From an uncultured Oscillospiraceae bacterium (GTDB taxonomy: Bacteria; Bacillota; Clostridia; Oscillospirales; Oscillospiraceae), in NCBI GenBank assembly GCA_944385545.1, contig CALWXQ010000013.1, positions 1-36,561 of the forward strand: DNA of 36,561 nt, in the 5' to 3' direction. Shown in pieces: positions 18,667 through 27,025 of the stretch; the first letter of the stretch is position 1, and every line of letters begins with the position of its first letter. A program made the translations under genes and the position numbers. The notes beneath the pieces are model-generated. The model ran no database searches. It had not been told where the DNA came from and saw nothing but the letters and a program-made list of their open reading frames with translations.

Positions 18667-19947
18667 ATGGAACTGTATTTGATCAGCCTGGCGGCCGCCC
18701 TGGTAGGCGGATTGCTCATGTCCCGGGTCACCAAGCTGCTGAATCTGCCCGCCGTGACTGCCTACCTGGTGGCGGGACTGCTCCTGGGCCCCTTCGGACT
18801 GGGGGCGCTGAAGGTTCCCGGTCTGGGCTTTAACTCCCTGGAGCAGGTGGAGCTGATGAGCATCATCACCCAGACGGCCCTGGGCTTCATCGCCTTCACC
18901 ATCGGCAATGAGTTCCGGCTGAGCCAGCTGAAGGCCACCGGCGCCAAGGCCATCACCATCGGCATCCTGCAGGCGGTGATCACCACCGTGCTGGTGGACA
19001 TTGTACTAATCTGCTTGCATTTCTGCATGCCCAATGTGATCTCCGTCTCCAGCGCCATCACCCTGGGCGCCATTGCCTCCGCCACTGCCCCTGCCGCCAC
19101 GCTGATGGTGGTGCGTCAATACAAGGCCGACGGCCCTTTGACCCGGCTGCTGATGCTGGTGGTGGCCATTGACGATGCCGTGGGCCTGGTGCTGTTTTCC
19201 GCTTCCTTCGGCATTGCCACCGCCCTGTCCAGCGGCCAGGTGAACGTTACTGCCGTGGTGGTGGAGCCGATTGTGGAGATCCTGGGTTCTCTGGCCCTGG
19301 GCGCGGCCATTGGCTGGCTGCTGAACCTGGTGGAGCAGTTCTTCCACTCCCGGAGCAAGCGTCTGACCATCTCCGTAGCTTTTGTACTGCTGGCTACCGG
19401 CCTGTCCATGCTGGAGTTTGACATAGGCGGCGTCCACTGCTCCTTCTCGCTGCTGCTGGTATGCATGATGACCGGCACCATTTTCTGCAACTTCTGCTCC
19501 ACGTCGGAGGAACTGATGGATCGGGTGGATGGCTGGGTCATGCCCCTGAACGTGCTGTTCTTCGTGCTTTCCGGCGCGGAGCTGGATCTGAACGTGCTGT
19601 CCCAGCCGGTAACGCTGCTGGTGGGGGTAATCTATATTCTCTCCCGGTCCGCGGGTAAGTATTTCGGCGCCTACGGCAGCTGCCGCCTGACCCGTCAGGA
19701 CAAGAAGATCACCGACCATCTGGGCATCACCCTGCTGCCCCAGGCAGGCGTGGCTTTGGGCATGGCCCTGACTGCCGCTTCTCTGCCCGACGGGGAGCTG
19801 GTTCGCAATGTGGTGCTGTTCTCGGTGCTGGTGTATGAGCTGGTAGGCCCCAACCTGACCAAGCGTTCCCTGCTGGCTGCCGGAGAGATCCGCCCCGAAG
19901 GCCGGGTCAGCTCCAGAAAGGAAAACAAACCCGCCAAAAACAATTGA
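18667..19947 (+). CDS. CPA2-family cation:proton antiporter (Kef-like membrane domain)
   Basis: 426 residues with about twelve membrane segments and no cytosolic TrkA/RCK domain. Conserved landmarks are LPAVTAYLVAGLLLGPFGLG in the second segment, and VVAIDDAVGLVLFS, whose paired aspartates are the cation-binding site of CPA2 exchangers. The basic tail (SSRKENKPAKNN) lies in the cytoplasm. It probably exchanges Na+ or K+ for protons; ion choice cannot be read. The ribosome site is weak (AGAGGG, rather far from the ATG). A 7-bp GC hairpin at 19953-19978 follows the stop. Confidence 0.88.
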   Translation: MELYLISLAAALVGGLLMSRVTKLLNLPAVTAYLVAGLLLGPFGLGALKVPGLGFNSLEQVELMSIITQTALGFIAFTIGNEFRLSQLKATGAKAITIGILQAVITTVLVDIVLICLHFCMPNVISVSSAITLGAIASATAPAATLMVVRQYKADGPLTRLLMLVVAIDDAVGLVLFSASFGIATALSSGQVNVTAVVVEPIVEILGSLALGAAIGWLLNLVEQFFHSRSKRLTISVAFVLLATGLSMLEFDIGGVHCSFSLLLVCMMTGTIFCNFCSTSEELMDRVDGWVMPLNVLFFVLSGAELDLNVLSQPVTLLVGVIYILSRSAGKYFGAYGSCRLTRQDKKITDHLGITLLPQAGVALGMALTAASLPDGELVRNVVLFSVLVYELVGPNLTKRSLLAAGEIRPEGRVSSRKENKPAKNN

Positions 19948-19952
19948 GTTTA

Positions 19953-19984
19953 CCCGGGGCCGCCTGGGCGTCCCCGGGAATTTT
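19953..19984 (+). terminator. Possible terminator of the antiporter gene
   Basis: CCCGGGG (19953-19959) pairs with CCCCGGG (19972-19978), followed by AATTTTCT. Weak, but it separates the antiporter from the riboswitch promoter. Confidence 0.45.
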
Positions 19985-19988
19985 CTGG

Positions 19989-20017
19989 TTGACAAATCCC
20001 CGGAATTTTCTTACAAT
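19989..20017 (+). promoter_or_regulatory. Promoter of the riboswitch-controlled transcript
   Basis: TTGACA at 19989-19994, exactly 17 bp, TACAAT at 20012-20017. Transcription would begin near 20024, at the first base pairs of the aptamer. Confidence 0.9.
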
Positions 20018-20026
20018 AGAACTATC

Positions 20027-20100
20027 CTCCTGCATGACTGACGGATGATCGAGGGTTCCCTCGGGGGAGTGCGGGAGCTGTAATGCCGACCGTCTGGGCA
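20027..20100 (+). promoter_or_regulatory. ZTP (pfl motif) riboswitch aptamer
   Basis: P1 is CTCCTGCA (20027-20034) with TGCGGGAG (20070-20077, one G-U). The conserved joining sequence TGACTGACGG follows (20035-20044), then the CGAGG/CCTCG hairpin and GGGGAG. After a short linker comes the conserved 3' half, GCCGACCGTCTGGGCA (20085-20100). GACGG (20040-20044) pairs with CCGTC (20090-20094) to form the pseudoknot. This matches the pfl RNA, which senses ZTP/ZMP, the purine intermediate that accumulates when 10-formyl-tetrahydrofolate is short. Ligand binding would favour expression of the DUF1576 gene. Confidence 0.92.
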
Positions 20101-20131
20101 ATTCAGCTTATGGGCTGGATTGCCCTTTTTT
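20096..20131 (+). terminator. Riboswitch expression-platform terminator
   Basis: GGGCAATTCAGC (20096-20107) pairs with 20114-20125 (12 bp, one G-U) and is followed by six T. The left arm uses the GGGCA of the aptamer, so folding of the ligand-bound aptamer and of the terminator are mutually exclusive, as expected of an ON switch. Confidence 0.92.
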
Positions 20132-20161
20132 CGCCGGCACAGCAATTAAGGGGGCGGATTT

Positions 20162-21487
20162 ATGAAGAAGATCAGACAATTATCAGAGGGCAGCTTTTTG
20201 AAGCTGGTATTCGGGCTGTTTGCCCTGGCCTTCCTGGCGGCGGCGGTGTGTATGCCCGACCGGGCCGATATGTTCAGCGGCCTGTGGCGGATCCTCAGCC
20301 AGCCTGGCAAGATCTCCACCAACTACTTTGCCCTGGGGGGCTATGCCGCTACGCTGCTGAATATGGGGCTGGTGTGCGCCATCTGTCTGGGGCTGTTCCT
20401 GGTGTTCCGGGGAACCCCCAGCAACGTCTCTACCCTGGCTGTACTGCTGACCACGGGCTTCGCCTCCTGGGGCATCCATGTGCTGAACATCTGGCCTACC
20501 ATTCTGGGTGTGTTGCTGTACGCGCTGGTGAAGAAGGAAAAGCCCGGCTCCCTTGTCAATGCCATGCTGTTCTCCACCGGCATCGCCCCTTTGATCACCG
20601 ATCTGATGGTGCGCTACCCCAATGCGGAGACCGTGGGCTTCAATCTGCCCGGGGTGCTGCTGGCCCTGGCGGTAGGCCTGGCCATCGGCTTCTTCCTGCC
20701 TGCGGGGCTGGCCTTCTCGCCTAAGGTACATAAGGGCTTCGACCTGTACAGCGCCGCCCTGCCCATCGGCATGACCGCATTCTTCTTAAACGCGGTATTA
20801 TACAAGACCCTGGGCGTGGCCCTCCCGGCAGCCCCGGGGGCGGAGACGCTGGCGGTGGCCTCCCGGATGACCACCAATGTGTTCTGCTGCGTCCTGTTCG
20901 GAGTGTGTATCTTGCTGGCCCTGGTCTTGGGCTGCCGCCCCAGGGACTATTGGCGGCTGCTGACGGATCCGGCCCTGGTGACCAACTTCTCCTCCACCTA
21001 CGGCAACGCTGTGTTCCTGATGAACCTGGGCGTATTCGGCCTGTTCATCCTGGGATACTATAACCTCATCGGCGCCACCTTCAACGGCGTGACCTTCGGT
21101 ATCCTGTTCTGTATGCTGGCCACCTGCAATTCCGGCTCCCATCCGGGGAACGTCTGGCCCATTATGGCGGGATACTATCTGGCCTCGGTGGTCTGCGCAT
21201 GGCTGTCCGGCCTGGTGGGGGGCAGCTTTGCCGGCGCCATCAACGCCCAGGCCATCTGCGTGGGGCTTTGCTATGCCAACGGCTTAAGCCCCATCTGCGA
21301 TAAGTACGGATGGCCCTTCGGCATACTGGCGGGCGTCATGCATTATCTGCTGGTGACCTCGGTGCCCAACCTCCACGGCGGCTTCTGCCTGTACAACGGC
21401 GGCTTCACCGCGGCCCTGATCTGCCTGATCCTGGTGCCCCAGCTGGAGCGCTTCGCCCACGAGAAACGACTGACCTCCAAGACCTGA
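20162..21487 (+). CDS. DUF1576 polytopic membrane protein under ZTP riboswitch control
   Basis: 441 residues with about ten to twelve membrane segments and short loops. The conserved stretch GATFNGVTFGILF, then CNSGSHPGNVWPIMAGYY, and LHGGFCLYNGGFTAAL near the end fit my memory of DUF1576 proteins, whose function is unknown. No ATP-binding or catalytic motif is seen, so a secondary transporter or channel is most likely. The AAGGGGG ribosome site lies just past the riboswitch terminator. Since ZTP riboswitches normally control purine and one-carbon (folate) genes, a role in moving a purine, a folate or a one-carbon compound across the membrane is a reasonable hypothesis. A GC hairpin follows the stop. 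Confidence 0.82.
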   Translation: MKKIRQLSEGSFLKLVFGLFALAFLAAAVCMPDRADMFSGLWRILSQPGKISTNYFALGGYAATLLNMGLVCAICLGLFLVFRGTPSNVSTLAVLLTTGFASWGIHVLNIWPTILGVLLYALVKKEKPGSLVNAMLFSTGIAPLITDLMVRYPNAETVGFNLPGVLLALAVGLAIGFFLPAGLAFSPKVHKGFDLYSAALPIGMTAFFLNAVLYKTLGVALPAAPGAETLAVASRMTTNVFCCVLFGVCILLALVLGCRPRDYWRLLTDPALVTNFSSTYGNAVFLMNLGVFGLFILGYYNLIGATFNGVTFGILFCMLATCNSGSHPGNVWPIMAGYYLASVVCAWLSGLVGGSFAGAINAQAICVGLCYANGLSPICDKYGWPFGILAGVMHYLLVTSVPNLHGGFCLYNGGFTAALICLILVPQLERFAHEKRLTSKT

Positions 21488-21523
21488 GATGACAAGAGTT
21501 TGGTGAAATACAGGTAAACAGAT

Positions 21524-21573
21524 AGGGATCCGCTGATACAATCGGCAAGCGCTGATTGCGTCAGCGGATCCCT
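21524..21573 (+). terminator. Hairpin after the DUF1576 gene
   Basis: AGGGATCCGCTGA (21524-21536) pairs perfectly with 21561-21573, with an inner CAATC/GATTG pair. No U-run, so it may be a processing or stabilising hairpin or a weak terminator. Confidence 0.55.
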
Positions 21574-21656
21574 TGGCTTTGGGCTGTCAGGACTGGGCGT
21601 TGCGGATCCTGTTTTCCATATGGCCGGAGTGGATCACCGGGGGCTTGGGATCCGCC

Positions 21657-21681
21657 GCCTCCCAGACGGGTGGCTTTTTTT
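21657..21681 (+). terminator. Intrinsic terminator upstream of marR
   Basis: GCCTCCC (21657-21663) pairs with GGGTGGC (21668-21674, one mismatch) and is followed by seven T and further T-rich sequence. Confidence 0.7.
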
Positions 21682-21775
21682 CTTCTTTTTTCAACGGTTC
21701 TCACCTCGGCAGTAGTATATGCCGGTTGGTTGGCGGCCATTCAGAGAAGACAATTGTAAATTCTTTGTGAAACTG

Positions 21776-21804
21776 TTGCATATTGGATTAGGATATGGTA
21801 TTTT
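21776..21804 (+). promoter_or_regulatory. Promoter of the marR-ABC exporter operon
   Basis: TTGCAT at 21776-21781, 17 bp, TATTTT at 21799-21804. Confidence 0.6.
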
Positions 21805-21809
21805 ATTGA

Positions 21810-21821
21810 GTAGCGTGCTAC
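21810..21821 (+). promoter_or_regulatory. Probable MarR operator at the transcription start
   Basis: The palindrome GTAGC-GT-GCTAC lies 5 bp after the -10 box and 11 bp before the regulator gene. TAGC/GCTA sites of this kind are typical targets of MarR repressors that control adjacent ABC exporters; autoregulation is therefore likely. Confidence 0.65.
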
Positions 21822-21831
21822 CGAATAGGAG

Positions 21832-22296
21832 GTGTTTGCTCTGCAAAAGCATTACGGCCCGCTGATCCGCTGCCTGCATGCCAGCACCAGTCAGGCCATT
21901 TCCATCGCTCTGGAAGAATGGGGGCTGACCGCTTCCCAGGGCCATACCCTGGGGTATCTGTCCCAGTGTCCGCGGCCGCCCTGTCCCCGGGATATTGAGG
22001 AGGCCTTCCACCTGAGCCACCCCACGGTGTCCGGGATCCTGACCCGCTTGGAGAAGAAGGGGTTCCTGCGGCTGGATGCCGATCGTCAGGATCGCCGGTG
22101 TAAGCGGGTATATCTGCTGCCCAAGGGCCAACAGGTTCACCAGCGGATGCAGCAAACCATAGATGAAACAGAAGCCCGCCTGGTGGCGGGTTTTTCCGGG
22201 GAAGAACAGGCGCGGTTCCTGGACTTCCTGGAACGGGCCATCCAAAATATGGCCCGGGAATCCCAGACAATTCCAAAGGAGGAACAATCGGAATGA
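21832..22296 (+). CDS. MarR-family transcriptional regulator
   Basis: About 151-154 residues. A winged-helix DNA-binding domain is evident: SQCPRPPCPRDIEEAF, then the recognition helix SHPTVSGILTRLEKKGFL and the wing RQDRRCKRVYLLPKG. The start is unusual: GTG at 21832 overlaps the ribosome site AGGAGG, whereas CTG at 21841 has that site 8 bases upstream and may be the real start. The stop overlaps the next gene (ATGA), so it is coupled to the ABC exporter, which it most likely represses. The inducing compound is unknown. Confidence 0.92.
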   Translation: MFALQKHYGPLIRCLHASTSQAISIALEEWGLTASQGHTLGYLSQCPRPPCPRDIEEAFHLSHPTVSGILTRLEKKGFLRLDADRQDRRCKRVYLLPKGQQVHQRMQQTIDETEARLVAGFSGEEQARFLDFLERAIQNMARESQTIPKEEQSE

Positions 22297-24038
22297 TCGC
22301 AAGACTTGCCCGGTGTATCCGGGAGTACAAATGGGCCGCCATTTTAAGCCCCGTCTGCATGATCGGCGAGGTTTATATGGAGACCCTGATCCCCCTGGTG
22401 CTGTCCAATGTGGTGGACAAGGGCGTTCAGGCGGGAGATATGGGAGCGGTAGTGAAATACGGCCTGATCCTGGCGCTGTATGCCATGATTTCTCTGGTCT
22501 TCGGCGTAGCCTCGGCGTTTTTCGCCTCCTATGCCGCCACCGGCTTTTCCCGGAATCTGCGCCACGACATGTATTATAAGGTACAGACCTTCGATTTCGG
22601 CAACATTGATAAGTTCTCCACCTCCAGCATTGTTACCCGGCTGACCTCGGATGTGGCTACCATCCAGATGGCCTTCCAGATCATGATCCGCATGGCCATC
22701 CGCTGCCCCATGATGCTGATTTTGGCCACGGTGAACGCTTACTCCATCAGCCCGGAGCTGTGCGGGATCTACTGCATTGTGCTGCCGCTGCTGTTTATGG
22801 GGCTGATGATCCTTATGCGCAGCGTCCACCCCATTTTCGACCGGGTATTCAAGACCTACGACAAGCTGAACAATGTGGTGCAGGAGAACGTTCACGGCAT
22901 CCGGGTGGTGAAGTCCTTCGTCCGGGAGCAGAGGGAGAATGAGAAGTTCTCCGCCGTCTCCGACGAGATCTACCGGGATTTCTGCAAGGCGGAGCGGATT
23001 ATTTCCTTCAACAACCCCCTGATGCAGCTGGCGGTATACACCTGCATCATCGTCATTTCCTATATGGGCGCTGCCATGGTGGTGGCCTCGGGCAACGACG
23101 CCGCCGCGGGTCTGACCACCGGCCAGCTGACCTCCATGTTCACCTACACCACCCAGATTCTCACTTCCCTGATGATGCTGTCCATGGTGTTTGTCATGGT
23201 CACCATGACCCGGGCCCCTGTCCGGCGCACCACGGAGATCCTGGCGGAGCAGCCCCACCTGACCAACCCCGCCGTGCCGGTGACGGAAGTTCCCGACGGC
23301 TCCATTGACTTTGAGGGCGTCAGCTTCCGCTACTCCCAGAAGGCCGACCGCAACGCCCTGGAGCATATCGACCTGCACATCCGCTCCGGTATGACCGTGG
23401 GCATTCTGGGCGGCACCGGCTCCAGCAAATCTACCCTGGTGCAGCTGATCCCCCGGCTCTACGACGCCACCGAAGGCACCGTCCGGGTGGGCGGCATCGA
23501 CGTCCGGGACTACGACGTGGAGACTCTGCGCAACCAGGTGTCCATGGTGCTGCAAAAGAACGTGTTGTTCTCCGGCACCATTCGCGAAAATCTGCGCTGG
23601 GGCGACCCCGACGCCACCGATCAGGAGCTGATCCACGCCTGCGAGCTTGCCTGTGCCGACGAGTTTATCCGCAGCTTCCCGGATGGGTATGATACCTATA
23701 TCGAGCAGGGCGGCACCAACGTCTCCGGCGGTCAGAAGCAGCGGCTGTGCATCGCCCGGGCCCTGCTGAAAAAGCCCAGGATCCTGATCCTGGACGACTC
23801 CACCTCCGCGGTGGACACCCACACCGACGCCATGATCCGCAAGGCCTTCCGGGAGGAAATCCCCGGCACCACCAAGATCATCATTGCCCAGCGGGTGTCT
23901 TCCGTGGAAGACGCGGATCTGATCTTGGTGTTGGACGGCGGCCGGATCGTGGGGCAGGGCACCCATGGGCAGCTGCTGGAAAGCTGTCCCATCTATCAGG
24001 AGGTCTATCAGTCTCAGGTGAAAGGAGGGGAAGAATAA
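22293..24038 (+). CDS. ABC exporter, subunit with degenerate ATP site
   Basis: 581 residues: six membrane helices (about 1-320) fused to an ATPase domain. Walker A reads LGGTGSSKST (Ser in place of the usual Gly before Lys), the signature is VSGGQKQRLCIARALL, Walker B ends in LILDDSTSAVD with Asp where the catalytic Glu should be, and the switch histidine is replaced (IIIAQRVSSV). This is the pattern of the catalytically weak half of heterodimeric exporters such as BmrC/BmrD and TM287/288. The partner gene starts within its stop codon (TAATG). Likely a drug or peptide/lipid exporter controlled by the MarR protein before it. Confidence 0.95.
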   Translation: MIARLARCIREYKWAAILSPVCMIGEVYMETLIPLVLSNVVDKGVQAGDMGAVVKYGLILALYAMISLVFGVASAFFASYAATGFSRNLRHDMYYKVQTFDFGNIDKFSTSSIVTRLTSDVATIQMAFQIMIRMAIRCPMMLILATVNAYSISPELCGIYCIVLPLLFMGLMILMRSVHPIFDRVFKTYDKLNNVVQENVHGIRVVKSFVREQRENEKFSAVSDEIYRDFCKAERIISFNNPLMQLAVYTCIIVISYMGAAMVVASGNDAAAGLTTGQLTSMFTYTTQILTSLMMLSMVFVMVTMTRAPVRRTTEILAEQPHLTNPAVPVTEVPDGSIDFEGVSFRYSQKADRNALEHIDLHIRSGMTVGILGGTGSSKSTLVQLIPRLYDATEGTVRVGGIDVRDYDVETLRNQVSMVLQKNVLFSGTIRENLRWGDPDATDQELIHACELACADEFIRSFPDGYDTYIEQGGTNVSGGQKQRLCIARALLKKPRILILDDSTSAVDTHTDAMIRKAFREEIPGTTKIIIAQRVSSVEDADLILVLDGGRIVGQGTHGQLLESCPIYQEVYQSQVKGGEE

Positions 24039-25930
24039 TGCCCCCGGTATCTAAGAAAGGCCAAAAGGCCCAAAATCCCAAAAAGACCATTTCCCGGCTG
24101 CTGTCCTACGTGGCCCGGTATAAGCTGACCATGGTGGTGGTGGCGATCTGCATCGTTCTCAGCGCCATTGCCCAGGCTGTCAGTTCTTCCTCTCTGGGAA
24201 CTCTGGTGGATGACTATATCACCCCTATGCTGGCTCAGGCGGAGCCGGACTTCGGCCCCCTGGTGCGGTTCCTGATGATGCTGGTCTGCATCTATCTGGT
24301 GGGTATGGTATCCTCCTTCCTATACAACTTCCTCATGGTGCGGGTGGGGCAGGGCACCCAGAAGGCCATCCGCGATGACATGTTCACCCATATGCAGACC
24401 CTGCCCATCCGCTATTTCGACACCCATCCCGCCGGGGATATTATGAGCCGCTATACCAGCGACATCGATACCCTGCGGCAGATGCTGTCCCAGTCTGTGC
24501 CGCAGTGCATTTCCTCCGCGGCCATCCTGATTGTGGTGTTCATCACCATGGTGATTACTTCTCCTATCCTCACTGTGGTGCTGCTGCTGACGGTGACGGC
24601 CATCCTCTTTGTCACCAAAGTGGTTGCCGGCCGCTCCGCCCGGTACTTCATAGGCCAGCAGAAGACCCTGGGCGTGGTGAACGGCTATGTGGAGGAAATG
24701 ATCAGCGGTCAGCGGGTGGTCAAGGTTTTCTGCCGGGAGGACGTCTGCAAGGCCGAGTTTGACCAGATCAATGAAGATCTGCGAAAAAATGCCTTCCAGG
24801 CCGGGGCCTATGCCAACGTCATGGGGCCGGTGAACAACAACCTGGGCTATATTCAGTATGCAATTTTGGCCATTGTGGGCGGTCTGCTGGCCATCTCCTC
24901 CGACGGCCAGCTGCTGACCCTGGGCAAGCTGATCTCCTTCCTGATCCTGTCGAGAACCTTCAACCAGCCCATCTCCCAGCTGAGCAACCAGATCAACTCC
25001 ATCGTCATGGCTCTGGCAGGCGCGGAGCGGATCTTTGAGCTGCTGGACGAGGAGCCGGAGGAAGACCACGGCTATGTGAGGCTGGTCAATGCCGAGATCG
25101 ACGAGAACGGAAACATTACCGAGTCTGACCATCGCACCGGTCGCTGGGCCTGGAAGCACCCCCACAAGGCCCAGGGCACCGTCACCTACACCGAGCTGAA
25201 GGGCGACATTACCATGTTCAACGTGGATTTCGGCTATGTACCGGAGAAGACGGTGCTCCACGACGTGACCCTCTACGCCAAACCCGGCCAGAAGATCGCC
25301 TTCGTCGGCGCTACCGGCGCGGGCAAGACCACCATCACCAACCTGATCAACCGGTTCTACGACATTGCCGACGGCAAGATCCGCTACGACAACATCAACA
25401 TCAACAAGATTTGCAAGCCCGATCTGCGCCGCTCCCTGGGGATGGTACTTCAGGACACCAATTTGTTTACCGGCACGGTGATGGACAACATTCGCTACGG
25501 CAAGCTGGACGCCACCGATGAAGAATGCATCCACGCCGCCAAGCTGGCCAACGCCCACGACTTTATCACCCGCCTGCCCCAGGGCTACAACACCGTGCTC
25601 ACCGGCAACGGCGGCAGGCTCTCCCAGGGCCAGAGGCAGCTGATCGCCATTGCCCGGGCGGCGGTGGCGGATCCTCCGGTCATGATCCTGGACGAGGCCA
25701 CCTCCTCCATCGACACCCGTACGGAGAAGCTGGTTCAGGACGGCATGGACGCGCTGATGAAGGGCCGGACGGTGTTCGTCATCGCCCACCGCTTAAGCAC
25801 CGTGCGCAATTCCAACTGCATCATGGTTCTGGATCACGGGCGGATCATCGAGCGGGGAACCCACGACGATCTCATCGCCCAGAAGGGAACCTACTATCAG
25901 CTCTATACAGGCGCCTTCGAACTGGAATGA
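24038..25930 (+). CDS. ABC exporter, catalytically competent partner subunit
   Basis: 630 residues: a basic N-terminal extension, six membrane helices, an insert (about residues 345-395) before the ATPase domain, then Walker A GATGAGKTT, signature LSQGQRQLIAIARA, Walker B VMILDEATSSID with the catalytic Glu, and the switch His in IAHRLSTV. All elements missing in the previous subunit are intact here, so the two form one heterodimeric pump. The frame is open far upstream, but the ATG at 24038 has AAAGGAGGGG upstream and overlaps the previous stop. A 14-bp perfect hairpin follows the stop. Confidence 0.95.
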   Translation: MPPVSKKGQKAQNPKKTISRLLSYVARYKLTMVVVAICIVLSAIAQAVSSSSLGTLVDDYITPMLAQAEPDFGPLVRFLMMLVCIYLVGMVSSFLYNFLMVRVGQGTQKAIRDDMFTHMQTLPIRYFDTHPAGDIMSRYTSDIDTLRQMLSQSVPQCISSAAILIVVFITMVITSPILTVVLLLTVTAILFVTKVVAGRSARYFIGQQKTLGVVNGYVEEMISGQRVVKVFCREDVCKAEFDQINEDLRKNAFQAGAYANVMGPVNNNLGYIQYAILAIVGGLLAISSDGQLLTLGKLISFLILSRTFNQPISQLSNQINSIVMALAGAERIFELLDEEPEEDHGYVRLVNAEIDENGNITESDHRTGRWAWKHPHKAQGTVTYTELKGDITMFNVDFGYVPEKTVLHDVTLYAKPGQKIAFVGATGAGKTTITNLINRFYDIADGKIRYDNININKICKPDLRRSLGMVLQDTNLFTGTVMDNIRYGKLDATDEECIHAAKLANAHDFITRLPQGYNTVLTGNGGRLSQGQRQLIAIARAAVADPPVMILDEATSSIDTRTEKLVQDGMDALMKGRTVFVIAHRLSTVRNSNCIMVLDHGRIIERGTHDDLIAQKGTYYQLYTGAFELE

Positions 25931-25934
25931 CCCC

Positions 25935-25964
25935 AAGGGCCGCGGAAAGCTTTCCGCGGCCCTT
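25935..25964. terminator. Palindromic hairpin after the ABC operon
   Basis: AAGGGCCGCGGAAA (25935-25948) pairs perfectly with 25951-25964 around two bases. The flank (AAATTG) lacks a good U-run, but its position fits a terminator. Confidence 0.65.
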
Positions 25965-26036
25965 AAATTGTGGAAGTCCCTGAGGCATAGGACTTCCGGG
26001 GCAGGCATAGACTGTTTCATGCAAGGAGGGATGGAC

Positions 26037-26312
26037 ATGGGTATGGAAGCGGAGGAGCGGCTGCCCCATAAGCTGCAAATGGAGCAGCGCAGGAAGCTGA
26101 CCATGAACGGCGTGACGGAGGTGGTCAGCTTCGAGGAGACGGCGGTGGTACTGCAAACCTCCCTGGGAACCTTGATCGTCCAGGGCCGGGAATTGCAGCT
26201 GAAGAACCTGTCCTTAGAGGGGGGCAATGTGGCGGTGGAGGGGAGCATCAGCGCCTTGATCTACGAGGAGCCCCGGCAGACCGGTTCCTGGCGGCGGCGG
26301 TTGTTCGGATGA
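26037..26312 (+). CDS. yabP: Sporulation protein YabP
   Basis: 91 residues. The EERLPHKLQMEQRRKLTMNG opening, the VVSFEETAVVLQTSLGTLIVQG middle and the LSLEGGNVAVEGSISALIY end are those of YabP, a small beta-rich protein required for spore coat/cortex formation in the mother cell. AAGGAGG lies 7 bases before the ATG at 26037 (an in-frame ATG at 26031 is too close). A possible sigma-E-like -10 (CATAGACT at 26006-26013) is seen upstream. It overlaps yabQ by 4 bases. Confidence 0.93.
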   Translation: MGMEAEERLPHKLQMEQRRKLTMNGVTEVVSFEETAVVLQTSLGTLIVQGRELQLKNLSLEGGNVAVEGSISALIYEEPRQTGSWRRRLFG

Positions 26313-27025
26313 GCCCCGGCGTGGCTGCCTACCGGCTATTGTGCGCCGGAGCGCTGGGGGCGGCGGTGGGACTGTGCTACGGCTTTTTGGGGCCTGTCCG
26401 CCGCCGGGCCTGCGCCTGGGCGGACGGGATCTTCCTCCTGGGTGCCGCCTGGGCGGTGGTGTATCTGGGCTTCGGCGTCTGCGGCGGAGATCTGCGGACG
26501 GGGTATCTGGCGGCGCTGATCGCCGGAGCCGTGGCCTGGCACAGGAGCTTTGGAAGGCTGCTGGAGCCGGTTTTTTTCTGGTTTTGGGGAAAATTGGAAA
26601 TTACCACCCGGTTCCTGGGGCTGCCCGCAAAAAAAATTTGCCTTTTTACAAAAATTTTGTTTGCATCTGGGGAAAAATGGGTTACAATAAGATGGAATCA
26701 ACATAGGCAAAAACACCGAGGTATCGTTCATGGAAAACAATCGACCGAAACGGACTGTGAAGGTGGTGCTGCGCTCCGGGCCTCTGGCTCTGAAGATTGT
26801 GGTGAGCCTTCTTATCGTATTCTTTATCATGGCCCTGGTGGCTCTGCGGTGGGTTCACTGCGGCATTCAGGCCCAGACCAGGGATCTGCTGGATCAGGCC
26901 GCGGCGCTGGAGTACGCCAACAGCCAGCTGGAGGAAAAGCAGAAAAAAGTCGGCTCCGTCCAGGGCATTCAGGACATCGCCCAGGAGGAGCTGGGGCTGG
27001 TAGATCCCAACATGGTGCTCATTGA
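26309..27025 (+). CDS. yabQ: Spore cortex protein YabQ with an anomalous C-terminal extension
   Basis: The first 130 or so residues are a YabQ domain: three membrane segments (about 5-25, 35-58, 62-85) and then a basic, aromatic stretch (FWFWGKLEITTRFLG...KKICLFTKILF). YabQ is needed for the spore cortex. After about residue 138 the frame runs on through the entire divIC gene in another reading frame, giving low-complexity Gly/Ser/Arg sequence typical of a shadow frame. The true end is probably near 26700; an A8 run (26629-26636) is a possible slip or error site. The gene order yabP-yabQ-divIC-S1 protein supports the assignment. Confidence 0.75.
   Translation: MSPGVAAYRLLCAGALGAAVGLCYGFLGPVRRRACAWADGIFLLGAAWAVVYLGFGVCGGDLRTGYLAALIAGAVAWHRSFGRLLEPVFFWFWGKLEITTRFLGLPAKKICLFTKILFASGEKWVTIRWNQHRQKHRGIVHGKQSTETDCEGGAALRASGSEDCGEPSYRILYHGPGGSAVGSLRHSGPDQGSAGSGRGAGVRQQPAGGKAEKSRLRPGHSGHRPGGAGAGRSQHGAH
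26659..26687 (+). promoter_or_regulatory. Possible internal promoter of divIC
   Basis: TTGCAT (about 26659-26664) and TACAAT (about 26681-26686), spacer about 16, lie inside the 3' part of yabQ, which would let the vegetative divIC gene be expressed outside sporulation. Confidence 0.45.

Larger units (their letters stand above)
21488..21775. other. Intergenic region between DUF1576 and marR
   Basis: Holds two tandem hairpins (listed separately) and between them an outer GCGGATCC/GGATCCGC pair (about 21602-21655) enclosing a possible stem. No open frame of note and no recognised RNA family. Confidence 0.45.

Noticed and set aside
19958-19970. CCGCCTGGGC, like the 3' half of a ZTP riboswitch
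   Set aside because: No matching upstream half (TGACTGGCG); it is the loop of the hairpin after the antiporter gene. The real aptamer is 60 bp downstream.
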